Of a stretch of 36,508 nucleotides of DNA, positions 23,844 to 33,070 are shown piece by piece. Both the position numbers and the translations under genes were made by a program. The notes beneath the pieces were generated by a model. The model searched no databases and was not told the origin of the DNA. It saw only the letters and a list, made by a program, of their open reading frames with translations. Within the stretch, counting starts at the first letter, position 1; each line of letters begins with the position of its first letter. Source of the DNA: Elusimicrobiota bacterium (lineage in GTDB: Bacteria > Elusimicrobiota > Endomicrobiia > Endomicrobiales > Endomicrobiaceae); contig JAISQF010000021.1 of NCBI GenBank assembly GCA_031274365.1, forward strand, positions 1 through 36,508, written 5' to 3'.

Positions 23844-24715
23844 TTGAAAAATTATCAGATATGGGCGTTAGGATTTATAAGAACGAGCCGCTCTCCAAAC
23901 ACACCTCTTTCAAAATAGGAGGCCCCGCCGATTATTTATTGGAAATACCGTCAGAAAAATCTTTAATGGAATTCTTGAAAAATTCCTCTAATGAGAAAAT
24001 TTTTATTCTTGGCGGCGGGACAAATGTCCTTTTTTGCGACGAAGGTTTCAGAGGGATAATTGTTAAACTTACCGGCGATTTTGAAAAATTTTCTTTTTGC
24101 CAAAACAAACTTATTTGCGGCGCAAGCGCAAATTTATCAGCCGTTTTAAGAGAATGCGCTAAAAGAAATTTATCGGGTTTAGAATGTTGCGCCGGCATAC
24201 CCGGAACAGTTGGCGGAGCCGTATTTGGAAATGCGGGCGACAAAGATTGCGGTATCTGCGGCGCTGTTTTTAGCATAGATATTGTGAATAATATGTATAA
24301 AGAACTCATAGATAGGAAAAAATTAGTTTGTGAATATAGAAAAACAAATATTTCGGGAATTATCACAAATGTTAATTTTCTGTTGACACAAAGCGAAAGA
24401 AATGGTATTTTAAGGGAGATTTTAGATAGCAAAATATATAAACGCAGACAAACGCAGCCGATTGGAATACCTAATGCAGGTTGTGTTTTCAAAAATCCTA
24501 CTGGTGAAAGCGCGGGAAAATTGATTGATTTAGCGGGCTTAAAAGGGACAAAAATCGGTGGAGCTAAAATATCTGAAATCCATGCAAATTTTATCGTCAA
24601 TGAAAATAATGCGAAAGCGTCCGATGTTTTAGATTTGATAAATATGGTTAAAAGAAAAATAAAAAATATTTTTGGAATAGCATTGCAAGAGGAAATAAGG
24701 GTGATAAAGGAATAA
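23840..24715 (+). CDS. murB: UDP-N-acetylenolpyruvoylglucosamine reductase MurB
   Basis: A 291-residue FAD enzyme that makes UDP-MurNAc, the substrate of the preceding gene's product. Seen are HTSFKIGGPADY, the FAD-binding ILGGGTNVLF, GIPGTVGGAVFGNAG, and the C-terminal NAGCVFKNP and LQEEIR. At the catalytic position where E. coli MurB has Ser229, this protein has Cys215 (NAGCVFKNP), so proton donation by a thiol is implied. The start is TTG 23840, overlapping the murC stop (TTGA); ATG 23861 is an alternative that removes seven residues. It is followed after 2 bp by ddl. Confidence 0.95.
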   Translation: MIEKLSDMGVRIYKNEPLSKHTSFKIGGPADYLLEIPSEKSLMEFLKNSSNEKIFILGGGTNVLFCDEGFRGIIVKLTGDFEKFSFCQNKLICGASANLSAVLRECAKRNLSGLECCAGIPGTVGGAVFGNAGDKDCGICGAVFSIDIVNNMYKELIDRKKLVCEYRKTNISGIITNVNFLLTQSERNGILREILDSKIYKRRQTQPIGIPNAGCVFKNPTGESAGKLIDLAGLKGTKIGGAKISEIHANFIVNENNAKASDVLDLINMVKRKIKNIFGIALQEEIRVIKE

Positions 24716-24717
24716 AG

Positions 24718-25623
24718 ATGCTTGTTGAAAAATTGAAAAAGAAAAAAATCGGAGTCCTATACGGCGGAATGTCCAGCGAAAGAGAAATATCTCTAAAGTC
24801 CGGGAAAGCCGTGTTTAAAGCTTTAGAGCAAATGGGTTTTAACGTTTGCGCAATCGACGTGGATAAAAATGTCGCCGACAAAATAAAAAAAAATAAAATA
24901 GATATTGCTTTTCCCGTTTTGCACGGATCTTTGGGCGAGGACGGAAGCATACAAGGAATGCTTGAAATGATGGGAATACCTTATACGGGCTGCGGTATTT
25001 TTTCGAGCGCCGCTTCAATGGATAAGGATGTTTTTAAGAAATTTCTAAAAACTGAAAATCTAAATACGCCGGCTTGGTTTGTCTTAAAACAATTTCAAGC
25101 GATACCAAAAATAAAAAAATATCCCATAGTCGTAAAACCCGTAAGCGGGGGCTCGACAATAGGCATAACCATTGTAAAAAATTCCGGTCAATTTTTGAAA
25201 GCTGTGAAAAACGCTTTCCATTACGATAAAAAAATAATAGCGGAACAATTTATAAAAGGAAAAGAAATAACTTGCGCCGTCTTAAAAGGAGAAGTTTTAC
25301 CGATAATAGAAATTGTCCCTAAAAAAGGTTTTTATGATTTTGACGCCAAATATAAAAAAGGCGGCTCGCTTCATATTATACCCGCAAGGATAAGTAAAAA
25401 AGCTTATAAAACCGCTCGAAATTACGCTCTGAAAGTTTATGAACTTTTTAATTGCAGCGCCATATGCAGAGTTGATATGATTATAGATAGAGACGATAAA
25501 GTTTGGATTTTAGAAAATAACACTATGCCGGGAATGACGGAAACTTCTTTAGTTCCCGACGCCGCAAAATTTGCAGGACTTACTTTTAACGACGTTATTC
25601 TAAAAATTTTGGAGTGTTTATAA
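24718..25623 (+). CDS. ddl: D-alanine--D-alanine ligase
   Basis: A 301-residue ATP-grasp ligase that makes the D-Ala-D-Ala dipeptide of peptidoglycan. It shows GVLYGGMSSEREISL at the N-terminus, FPVLHGSLGEDGSIQG, the ATP-grasp YPIVVKPVSGGSTIG, and the Mg-binding end LENNTMPGMTETS, where the more common EVNTxPGMT is changed to ENNTMPGMT with the key acidic and Asn residues kept. The terminal dipeptide is predicted to be D-Ala-D-Ala rather than D-Ala-D-Lac from overall fit, which is inference. It lies tightly between murB and ftsQ. Confidence 0.96.
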   Translation: MLVEKLKKKKIGVLYGGMSSEREISLKSGKAVFKALEQMGFNVCAIDVDKNVADKIKKNKIDIAFPVLHGSLGEDGSIQGMLEMMGIPYTGCGIFSSAASMDKDVFKKFLKTENLNTPAWFVLKQFQAIPKIKKYPIVVKPVSGGSTIGITIVKNSGQFLKAVKNAFHYDKKIIAEQFIKGKEITCAVLKGEVLPIIEIVPKKGFYDFDAKYKKGGSLHIIPARISKKAYKTARNYALKVYELFNCSAICRVDMIIDRDDKVWILENNTMPGMTETSLVPDAAKFAGLTFNDVILKILECL

Positions 25624-25631
25624 TCCGACTT

Positions 25632-26522
25632 ATGAAAAAGAGAATAACTAAAAAAAAAACTAATTATTGGGTAAAATTGAGAACGGACGCCGTAATTAAC
25701 CGCGGCGACTTTCAATATTATCCGAGAGAAAAAAAGCGCCGGCAAAAAAATACAAGTCCGAATGTCGATGTCTTAAAAACAATTGGAAAAATTGTTAGAA
25801 TGGCGCTTATAGCTTTTGCGGTTTTTTTGATTTATAATCTTATTTCAAAAGGGATAGATAAATTTTTTGCCCTTGAAATTATGACGATTAAAAATATTGA
25901 AATAATTGGAACGCAAAATGTAAGCGTCTCTGAAATTGAACGCATTATTCCTTTTGGAATAGGCGACAATATTTTTAAGGTGGATTTGTCCGAGCTTGAA
26001 GATACTATAATGACTAAAAATCCCGAAGTTAGAAATATCTCAATCAACAGAGAGATATTTGACGGGGGAGTAAGCAAAGTGTCGATAAAAATTGAAGAAC
26101 GCGTTCCGGAAGCTTTTGTAAAAAATGGAAATATATTAAAAGGAATAGATTCCGATAATAAACAATTTCCTTTGCGTGGAGATATGAAAAGCATGAAGCT
26201 GCCGTTGATAGCTTATAAAACGGATAAAGAGGCGGAAATGATTTTGGACTTTTTGAGATACTCCAAGCCCGCGCTTAAAGGATTTTTTAATAATATCAAA
26301 GAAGTTAAAATAGTCGATGCGGGCGACATAGTTTTTATAGCCGACGACGGAACTTTTGTTTATTGGGGCGATTATGTCGATAAAAATTTGTCTAAAAAAA
26401 CGGATATTTTTCAAAAGATTTACACTGATGCAAAATCAAAATATGAAATGATAGATTATATTGATATGACGTTTTTCACTTCGGGCCGGGCGATAATAAA
26501 GCCATCTTATAAAAAGGATTGA
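25632..26522 (+). CDS. ftsQ: Cell division protein FtsQ
   Basis: A bitopic inner-membrane protein of the divisome that links early and late division proteins. A basic cytoplasmic tail (rich in KK and RR) is followed by one membrane segment (ALIAFAVFLIYNLI) and then a POTRA domain beginning IKNIEIIGTQNVSVSEIE, and the beta domain (VSIKIEERVPEAFV and onward). The ATG at 25632 is chosen; a GTG at 25614 that overlaps the end of ddl would add six residues. Neither has a perfect ribosome site. The sequence is divergent, as usual for FtsQ, and position between ddl and ftsA supports the call strongly. Confidence 0.92.
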   Translation: MKKRITKKKTNYWVKLRTDAVINRGDFQYYPREKKRRQKNTSPNVDVLKTIGKIVRMALIAFAVFLIYNLISKGIDKFFALEIMTIKNIEIIGTQNVSVSEIERIIPFGIGDNIFKVDLSELEDTIMTKNPEVRNISINREIFDGGVSKVSIKIEERVPEAFVKNGNILKGIDSDNKQFPLRGDMKSMKLPLIAYKTDKEAEMILDFLRYSKPALKGFFNNIKEVKIVDAGDIVFIADDGTFVYWGDYVDKNLSKKTDIFQKIYTDAKSKYEMIDYIDMTFFTSGRAIIKPSYKKD

Positions 26523-26524
26523 TT

Positions 26525-27823
26525 ATGAAATATGAAAAAAAGACGGTTAAAGTTTTAACTGCGGCTCAAACTCTCAGCGCCGGTATAGACATAGGCAGCG
26601 ATCAAGTGACTTGCGTAATCGGTGTTGTCGATGAAAGTTTAAGAAAGGTGAACATTTTGGGAAGCTCTATAGTTAGATGTAACGATAAAAGATCTATAGA
26701 AGCGGGCGAGATAAAAAACATAGTGGAAGCCTCGCATACGATTGAAGCTGCGCTCGAAGAAGCTCAAAGATTTGCGGGAGGAGAAGCGTCGCATTTTATT
26801 ATCGCCGTCAGAGGAAGTTTTATAGAAGCAAGGCGCGCCACCGGCAAAGCAAGCACGGATACCTCTACAAGAGAAGTTACTCAAGACACAATGGACAATG
26901 CGATAAATAATGCAAGAGACGTTATAACGGGAGATCTCTCATACGCTTCGGATATACTTCAAATAATTCCAAATGATTTTATTTTAGACGGTGCGACCGG
27001 AATCCAGCAGCCTCTCGGTATGGGCGGCATCAATTTAGAAATTGAAGTTCATGCTCTGGCCGCTCCAATATTAAAAATGGAAAATATAGACAAGGCTTTA
27101 AAAATGGCAAATATAGATTATGTAAATAAAGTATATTCTTATATAGCCGCAAGCGATATTCTTGTTAGACAAGATGAAAAGGAATTGGGTTGTCTTGTCG
27201 TCGATTTTGGCGGATCCACAATAGGACTTGTTTTATATATTGAGAACTTAAAATTTATTTATGAAATTCGCGCGGGATCCGACTTAATAACAAAAGCAAT
27301 AAGTCTCTATCTCAGAGCTCCGCGCCACGAGGCAAGGAGAATAAAAGAAGAGTTCGGCTCGGCAGTTATCGGAGATGATTTTGAAAATTCTGAATTTGAA
27401 TATCTCGGCGCCGACGGAACGACGATAAATAGAAATGAAAGGGTTCATCTTGTGCGGGAAGTTATACAGCCTGAGATGGATAGAATTCTAAAAGAAATAG
27501 AAAACGTCCTTGAAAAAAAAGGATATGGAAAAGATAAATTATCGGGCGGCATTATTCTTACCGGAGGCGGAAGCCGTATGCAGGGCATGAGGGACGCTTT
27601 TGAAAGATTTTTTGACGGTTGTTCCGTGCGCATTGCAAAACCTTTAGACGATAAAGTTACCGGTATAAGAGAAATAACGTCAAATCCGTCTTATACGGCC
27701 GCCATAGGAGCTTTGTATTATATGCTTTCAGACGAGCAAGAGCAGATTGGCGGGCGGGAATCGTCTTTAGAATTCTCTGGTATTTTGAGCAAAATTAAAA
27801 AATTCTTAAAAGGGATATTCTAA
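26525..27823 (+). CDS. ftsA: Cell division protein FtsA
   Basis: A 432-residue actin-like ATPase that anchors FtsZ to the membrane. The phosphate 1 motif is GIDIGSDQVTCVIG near the N-terminus. VDFGGSTIGLVLY is the phosphate 2 region and GGIILTGGGSRMQGM the adenosine motif. The C-terminus ILSKIKKFLKGIF is a basic amphipathic helix that should bind the membrane. ATG 26525 follows aaagga at suitable spacing, two bases after the ftsQ stop. Its stop overlaps the ftsZ start (TAATG). Confidence 0.96.
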   Translation: MKYEKKTVKVLTAAQTLSAGIDIGSDQVTCVIGVVDESLRKVNILGSSIVRCNDKRSIEAGEIKNIVEASHTIEAALEEAQRFAGGEASHFIIAVRGSFIEARRATGKASTDTSTREVTQDTMDNAINNARDVITGDLSYASDILQIIPNDFILDGATGIQQPLGMGGINLEIEVHALAAPILKMENIDKALKMANIDYVNKVYSYIAASDILVRQDEKELGCLVVDFGGSTIGLVLYIENLKFIYEIRAGSDLITKAISLYLRAPRHEARRIKEEFGSAVIGDDFENSEFEYLGADGTTINRNERVHLVREVIQPEMDRILKEIENVLEKKGYGKDKLSGGIILTGGGSRMQGMRDAFERFFDGCSVRIAKPLDDKVTGIREITSNPSYTAAIGALYYMLSDEQEQIGGRESSLEFSGILSKIKKFLKGIF

Positions 27824-28959
27824 TGCAAATGTTGATAAAAGAAATATCTCAACCGGCCATAATAAAAGTTGTCGGCGTCGGCGGCGGCGGAAATAACGCC
27901 ATAGATAGAATGATCGCCGAAGGAGTAACAGGCGTGGATTTTATAGGTATAAATACGGACTATCAAGTTCTAAGAGAATGCAAAGCGCAGAGATTGATAG
28001 AGATAGGCGAAAAGGTTTCTGGTGGAAAAGGCGTCGGCGGAAATCCAGAGCTTGGAAAGCAAGCCGCCGAGGAAAGTTTTGATTTGATAAAAGAAGCCCT
28101 GTCGGGCGCCGATATGGTAATTATCACAACCGGTATGGGCGGAGGAACGGGCACGGGAGCTGCTCCCGTCGTCGCCCGCGCCGCAAGAGAAATGAATTGT
28201 TTGACGATAGGCGTTGTGACTATGCCGTTTGAAGTTGAAAGAAGAGACGAGATAGCGGAATTAGGAATAGAAAATATGAGACAATGGACGGATTCTATGA
28301 TAATAATTCATAATGATAAAGTTTTTAATATCATAGAGGGTCTTTCGGTTAAGGGAATGTATGGGATAATTGACGACGTTTTAAGACAAGCCGTTCAATC
28401 TATCACCGGTATCATAACGGGAAAAGGCCAAATAAATAGAGATTTCAACGATGTGAAAGCCGTGCTCAAAGATTCGCAAACAGCTATTATTGGAATAGGC
28501 GAATGTTCAAGCCAAGAAGATCCGAAAGAAGCTATCTATAGAGCGATAAAACATCCAATGTTTGAAAATTACGATATTTCAAAAGCAAAAAAATTGCTTA
28601 TAAATATGGTAACAAGCAGCAAGATGGACGCCGCAAAAATTCCGGAAATACATAAAGCCATAGAGAGTTTTAACACTATGTCGGAGTTTCCCAGAGTTAT
28701 CGGACACGCTTTTGAAGATCGTCTTGACGATAAAATAAGAATTGTAATAATCGCTACCGGTTTCAAATATTCATACGGTTTAAGAAAACCGATGAATAAG
28801 TTTGCGCGCGACGCCAAAAATAAATCTAAAAATAAGACTGATAATAAATCCGCGGAATTGTTTCCATTAGATCAAGAGTTTGAAAAAAAAGAAACGTTGA
28901 TGTTTGATAAACCCGCTTATGAAGTATGGAAACAAACGGGAAGATTGGAAAGAAAATGA
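27823..28959 (+). CDS. ftsZ: Cell division GTPase FtsZ
   Basis: A 378-residue tubulin homologue that forms the Z ring. Seen are VVGVGGGGNNAIDRM, the GTP signature GGGTGTG (106-112), and the NFNDVK-equivalent NRDFNDVKAVL of the T7 synergy region. The linker after about residue 325 is short and Lys/Asn-rich. The last residues (FDKPAYEVWKQTGRLERK) probably serve as the conserved C-terminal peptide that binds FtsA, with DKPAYEVWK in place of the common DIPAFLR. It begins in the ftsA stop codon, and pgeF begins in its own stop. Confidence 0.98.
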   Translation: MQMLIKEISQPAIIKVVGVGGGGNNAIDRMIAEGVTGVDFIGINTDYQVLRECKAQRLIEIGEKVSGGKGVGGNPELGKQAAEESFDLIKEALSGADMVIITTGMGGGTGTGAAPVVARAAREMNCLTIGVVTMPFEVERRDEIAELGIENMRQWTDSMIIIHNDKVFNIIEGLSVKGMYGIIDDVLRQAVQSITGIITGKGQINRDFNDVKAVLKDSQTAIIGIGECSSQEDPKEAIYRAIKHPMFENYDISKAKKLLINMVTSSKMDAAKIPEIHKAIESFNTMSEFPRVIGHAFEDRLDDKIRIVIIATGFKYSYGLRKPMNKFARDAKNKSKNKTDNKSAELFPLDQEFEKKETLMFDKPAYEVWKQTGRLERK

Positions 28960-29609
28960 AATACATATCTTCAAGCAAATTTCCTTTTAGACATTTGACG
29001 ACGACAAAATTAGCGGGCGATATGAAAAACGAGCAGAACAGAAATGATTTTCTGATCTCCGAAAATTTTGACGTTCAAAAATTAGTTTTGGCAAATCAAA
29101 CTCACAGCAATAAAATTAAAATTGTCGATAAAATGGACGCGGGAAAGATAATCGACGGATGCGACGGTTTTGTCACAAAAGAAACGGATTTGAATTTGGG
29201 GATTTTTACTGCCGATTGTATGCCTATTTTGATGACGTCCAAAGACGCTAAAGTCAAAGCCGCCATTCATGCGGGGTGGAAAGGATTGGCGTTTGGAATA
29301 ATAGAAAATACTATGGATAAGTTTTTACAACTTGGCGTTTATCCATACGAATTAGTCGTCTATATTGCGCCTCATATTCGCAAATGCTGTTATGAAGTTT
29401 CAAAAGAATTTGAAAAAATTTTTAGCGTTGAACTTAATAAAAACAAATTTGATTTGTCTCAATTTGCCAGAGACAGAATGGGAAAATGCGGGGTAAGACA
29501 TGTTTATGAATATAAACTCTGCTCCAATTGCTGCAAGCATAACGGCGAATATTTATTTTTTTCATACAGAAGAGACGGATGCGACGAGAGATTATTGACC
29601 GTTATATAA
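28956..29609 (+). CDS. pgeF: PgeF/YfiH laccase-domain protein (peptidoglycan editing factor family)
   Basis: A 217-residue protein of the YfiH/PgeF family, whose metal site is formed by H50 (in NQTHS), C88 (in FTADCMP) and H105 (in IHAGWKG), all present. Members have been reported to remove wrongly added L-Ser in muropeptide precursors and to act on purine nucleosides. Coupling to murC-ftsZ fits the wall role. The start at 28956 overlaps the ftsZ stop (ATGA) and has ggaaag upstream. The C-terminal CSNCCKHNGEYLFFSYRRDG is typical. The last 18 bp overlap the end of the convergent glycosyltransferase gene. Confidence 0.93.
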   Translation: MKYISSSKFPFRHLTTTKLAGDMKNEQNRNDFLISENFDVQKLVLANQTHSNKIKIVDKMDAGKIIDGCDGFVTKETDLNLGIFTADCMPILMTSKDAKVKAAIHAGWKGLAFGIIENTMDKFLQLGVYPYELVVYIAPHIRKCCYEVSKEFEKIFSVELNKNKFDLSQFARDRMGKCGVRHVYEYKLCSNCCKHNGEYLFFSYRRDGCDERLLTVI

Positions 29610-30716
29610 ATTTTCGTGCGCTTTGACGACGAAATTCAAGTCAAATTCCTCTCCGATAGATTCTTTACCCGCAGCGCCCATCTTTATTCTTTCATTTTCA
29701 TTTTTAATCAAATAAATAATTTTTTCGGCTGTTTTTTTGTATTGATACGGCTCTATTAAAAATCCAGTTTTTTCATCCTGAACTATTTCTTTTACTCCGT
29801 CAACGGCATTTGCCACAACCGGTCTTTGAGCGCACATAGCCTCGACTATGGCGCACGGCAAACCCTCCCAAAGAGACGTCATAACAAAAATATCGCAGGC
29901 GTAAAGTATGCCGGCAATATCTTTTCTCCAGCCTAAAAGAGATATGTTTTTTTCAATTTTCAAATCTTTAATTAATCCTTCGATTTCTTTTCTTTGTTCA
30001 CCGTCTCCGACGATTATAAAACGGACGTTTTTAATCTCGTCTAAAACTATAGCCGCCGCTTTTATAAAATCTTTTAAGTTTTTTTGCGGTTTGAAAGGAC
30101 CGATTGTCGCGACGATACTGTCGTTTTTTCCGTCGGCAAGCAAATTTCTAAAATCTATAGACGGCTTAAAATTTTTATAGTATTTAACGTCGATACCGGC
30201 TCTAATTACCGTAAAAAGATTTTTTTTTGCAATTTTATAACGCAGCCCTTTTTTTATATCCTCTTTGGCCACGCAAATCAATTTGTCTGAAAATAGAGAA
30301 CAAAATCTTTCAATAAAAATAAACAAATATTTTACAAAGCGGTTTTGAGTTTCGTTAAAACCGTATCCGTGTATCGTATGGACAATCATTTTTACGCCCG
30401 CAAGTTTTGCCGCTATACGTCCCAATATTCCGGCTTTTGACGAATGCGTGTGGACAATGTCGGGTTTTTCTTTTTTTAAGATTGAATATATTTCAATCAA
30501 TGTTTTTATGTCTTTTAGAGGGGAAATTTCTCTGACAAAATCAGAGAGGGAAAAAAGTTTAGTTTTCAAAGCGGCTTCATCGTCGAGAATTCCGCCTTTT
30601 CCGGTTATAAGAAAAGTGTCGAAAGACTTTTTATCGATATTTTCCAAAACATAAAGCGCTAATTTTTGCGCTCCGCCCAATTCCAATTTTGTAATAATAT
30701 AACAAACTTTTTTCAT
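29592..30716 (-). CDS. Glycosyltransferase family 4
   Basis: A 374-residue GT-B glycosyltransferase with the N-terminal KLELGGAQKLAL loop, HTHSSKAGILGRIAA, and the C-terminal donor site EGLPCAIVEAM (the E-x7-E motif) followed by RPVVANAVDGVKEIV. It most likely adds a sugar to an undecaprenyl-linked glycan or a lipid; donor and acceptor are unknown. A ggagatgag element precedes the ATG. It is the last gene of the minus-strand envelope operon, 39 bp after the flavoprotein gene. Confidence 0.93.
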   Translation of the reverse strand: MKKVCYIITKLELGGAQKLALYVLENIDKKSFDTFLITGKGGILDDEAALKTKLFSLSDFVREISPLKDIKTLIEIYSILKKEKPDIVHTHSSKAGILGRIAAKLAGVKMIVHTIHGYGFNETQNRFVKYLFIFIERFCSLFSDKLICVAKEDIKKGLRYKIAKKNLFTVIRAGIDVKYYKNFKPSIDFRNLLADGKNDSIVATIGPFKPQKNLKDFIKAAAIVLDEIKNVRFIIVGDGEQRKEIEGLIKDLKIEKNISLLGWRKDIAGILYACDIFVMTSLWEGLPCAIVEAMCAQRPVVANAVDGVKEIVQDEKTGFLIEPYQYKKTAEKIIYLIKNENERIKMGAAGKESIGEEFDLNFVVKAHENLYNGQ

Positions 30717-30755
30717 TTCTCATCTCCAAAATTTATCGCTTTATATTTTTAATAT

Positions 30756-32042
30756 TTATTTTTCTCTGTTTATAATATCCGCCGCGGCTTTTGCGTCTTG
30801 TATATTTTTTTCTATAAAAGAATATTCCCAAGCCCCGTATCGTCCTATGGAATAAATGTTGTTTGAGTTTAAAAATTCATTTATGATTTTAAGCGCTTTG
30901 TCTTTATTAGCGTCAAAAATCACATAAGCATAAGGCATATCGACGACGTTTATCGACGCTATCTCGTCAGTTTTTGAGATAAATCCTATTTTTTTCAAAT
31001 CGTTTATGACATTTGCGGATTTTTTATACTCGTTATTTTGCGATGAAAATTCAATGTAAAAACTATAAGAATTTTTCGGCGACATATTTTTATTTACATT
31101 TGAATATATTCCGACCCTGTAAAACGGCAAAGACGGTTCGGGCATATAAATCCAATGTTTGTTTTTTAATATGGCGGGAATTCCGTTTTTGCTTTTTATT
31201 CCGATATTTACGCATCTAACGTTTGAAAATTTTAATTTTTTCGCGGCTTCTTTAACTTTTGGCGGGACATTTGAAATTTGTTTTATAAGTTCGACAATAG
31301 GCTGCGTGGATATGATTTTGCAATATTTATAACTGTAAAAATCCGTATAAACAATTTTATTTTTTATGTCTATTTTTTTTGTTCTGGCGTTCATTATTGG
31401 TTTAACTTTTTGTAAAAATCCGTCTATAAGCGCTTGGCATCCTCCGCTTTTTGGATAATAAAAAACGCTGTTATATCCGTATGCGGAGCGATTTTTTGAA
31501 TAAGCCGATTCTATAATTTCTTTCGCTTCGGGTTTGGGGACAAATTGTCCCGTCCACTGAGCGTTCATTTTTTTTAAGTCATAACTCCACAACTTTTTAT
31601 TATAAGGCTCCATAAAATATTTTGTAATCCCCTTACCAAACATCGACAGAGACCAATCTATAAAAGGCATTTTATTGTCTATTTTTATATCTTTTCTTTT
31701 TAATATTCCGTCGATACATTCTTTTTTTATTTTTTCGTCAAGATAATAAAGATTTGCTTGAAATGGAAACGGAATAAAATTATTTTTTAGAAATATCGCG
31801 GCGTCTCTGTTTATTTTTTCCAATCCCCCGCTTAATTTATTTACAAATGTTTTTATTTTCTGATCTCTAATATGTATAAAATGCCCCGAGCAATCAAATG
31901 TAAAACCGTCCTCATAAAAAGAACGGCAAAGCCCGCCCGCGCAAAGATTTGCCTCTAAAACTATATTCTTTTTTTTTAGAAAATAAGAAGCGCTCAGTCC
32001 GCTTATTCCCGCGCCGATAATAATTATGGGATCTTTCATCAT
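30756..32042 (-). CDS. FAD-dependent oxidoreductase, UDP-galactopyranose-mutase / protoporphyrinogen-oxidase-like
   Basis: A 428-residue flavoprotein. The N-terminal dinucleotide-binding fold is PIIIIGAGISGLSASYFL followed by EANLCAGGLCRSF. Next come DCSGHFIHI and the long helical region with PYNKKLWSYDLKKM, which resembles a group of UDP-galactopyranose-mutase-like or NAD(P)-binding proteins found in polysaccharide loci. True Glf proteins share the general plan, but I cannot confirm the mutase active site. Neighbours (a phosphoglycosyl transferase and a GT4 enzyme) support a role in making or rearranging a nucleotide sugar. Its start overlaps the end of the WecA-like gene by four bases; a second ATG follows at once. 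Confidence 0.8.
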   Translation of the reverse strand: MMKDPIIIIGAGISGLSASYFLKKKNIVLEANLCAGGLCRSFYEDGFTFDCSGHFIHIRDQKIKTFVNKLSGGLEKINRDAAIFLKNNFIPFPFQANLYYLDEKIKKECIDGILKRKDIKIDNKMPFIDWSLSMFGKGITKYFMEPYNKKLWSYDLKKMNAQWTGQFVPKPEAKEIIESAYSKNRSAYGYNSVFYYPKSGGCQALIDGFLQKVKPIMNARTKKIDIKNKIVYTDFYSYKYCKIISTQPIVELIKQISNVPPKVKEAAKKLKFSNVRCVNIGIKSKNGIPAILKNKHWIYMPEPSLPFYRVGIYSNVNKNMSPKNSYSFYIEFSSQNNEYKKSANVINDLKKIGFISKTDEIASINVVDMPYAYVIFDANKDKALKIINEFLNSNNIYSIGRYGAWEYSFIEKNIQDAKAAADIINREK

Positions 32043-33070
32043 TCAACCTTTATCGAGCTTAACTCCATACTTGTAATCCATAAAGAGATTAGAACTAATG
32101 CAAATAAAATAATTGAATACGTAATACTTAATACCGTAAAAAGATACGCGCATATTGCAAGAACTATACAGACGGCGTAAGTGATTATAAGTATTTTTTT
32201 TCTCGAAAATCCGGCTCTTTCCAATCTTAGCGCGTAATGATCTTTACTGCCGACAAGAGGGGATTTTCCTTTGCGTATTCTAAACCAGCTCACGAGAAAA
32301 GTTTCATAGATAGGAACGGCTAAAATAACGAGAGGAGAAAAAGAACCTATTTCGCTCATATTTGTATAAGACGTCCCCATAGCCAAAGTTGAAAGTATAA
32401 TGCCGATAAATAAACTGCCGGCGTCGCCCATAAATATTTTTTTTGATTTTGAAAAATTATAAGGCATAAATCCCAATATTGCTCCGGCTAAAGCCGCCGC
32501 GCAAAAATTCACATATATCATTTCCGTCGGCAAAGATATAAATAAAAACGCAACGGAAGCGATGAGAGCTATGCCGCTTGACAAACCGTCCATTATGTCG
32601 ATTATATTTAAGGCGTTTGTAATTCCGACGACCCAGATAATGCTTATGATTACCGACGGATAATAATATTCTATAAAATTGATTCTTATATCAAAGCCTA
32701 TCACAATTATTGCCGCCGCCAAAAATTGTATCAGCAGTTTTGTTTTATATCCAAGCCCCTTATATTTTACGTCGTCGATAAGGCCTAAAATCATAATAAT
32801 GGACGAAGCGTAAATTATTCCTCTTAAATTTCTTAAAGTTCCCGTCGGAAAATCAGTAAATTGTCTCATCGCTATAAGAGTCAAAAACCAAGCCAAAGCG
32901 ATTACCAGACCGCCTAAATACGGAGCGTTTGTTTTGTGAGTTTTTATTTCAGTTAAGGGTCTGTCTAAAATATTAAGTTTTACCGCTATTGTTCTAAAAA
33001 ACGGAGTGGCTGTTACGGATATAATCAAAGCTATAACAAAAGAAAACAAATAAAGATAATTATCGGACAT
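32039..33070 (-). CDS. WecA/TagO-like undecaprenyl-phosphate phosphoglycosyl transferase
   Basis: A 343-residue polytopic membrane enzyme of the MraY/WecA family that moves a sugar phosphate from a UDP-sugar to undecaprenyl phosphate, starting a surface glycan. Motifs seen are LGLIDDVKYK (DD motif), NALNIIDIMDGLSSG, and MGDAGSLFIG. About eleven membrane segments are expected. The histidine-rich cytoplasmic loop of MraY is absent and the mur genes lie elsewhere, so a WecA/TagO type is favoured over MraY. It overlaps the preceding membrane-protein gene by 11 bp. Confidence 0.9.
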   Translation of the reverse strand: MSDNYLYLFSFVIALIISVTATPFFRTIAVKLNILDRPLTEIKTHKTNAPYLGGLVIALAWFLTLIAMRQFTDFPTGTLRNLRGIIYASSIIMILGLIDDVKYKGLGYKTKLLIQFLAAAIIVIGFDIRINFIEYYYPSVIISIIWVVGITNALNIIDIMDGLSSGIALIASVAFLFISLPTEMIYVNFCAAALAGAILGFMPYNFSKSKKIFMGDAGSLFIGIILSTLAMGTSYTNMSEIGSFSPLVILAVPIYETFLVSWFRIRKGKSPLVGSKDHYALRLERAGFSRKKILIITYAVCIVLAICAYLFTVLSITYSIILFALVLISLWITSMELSSIKVE

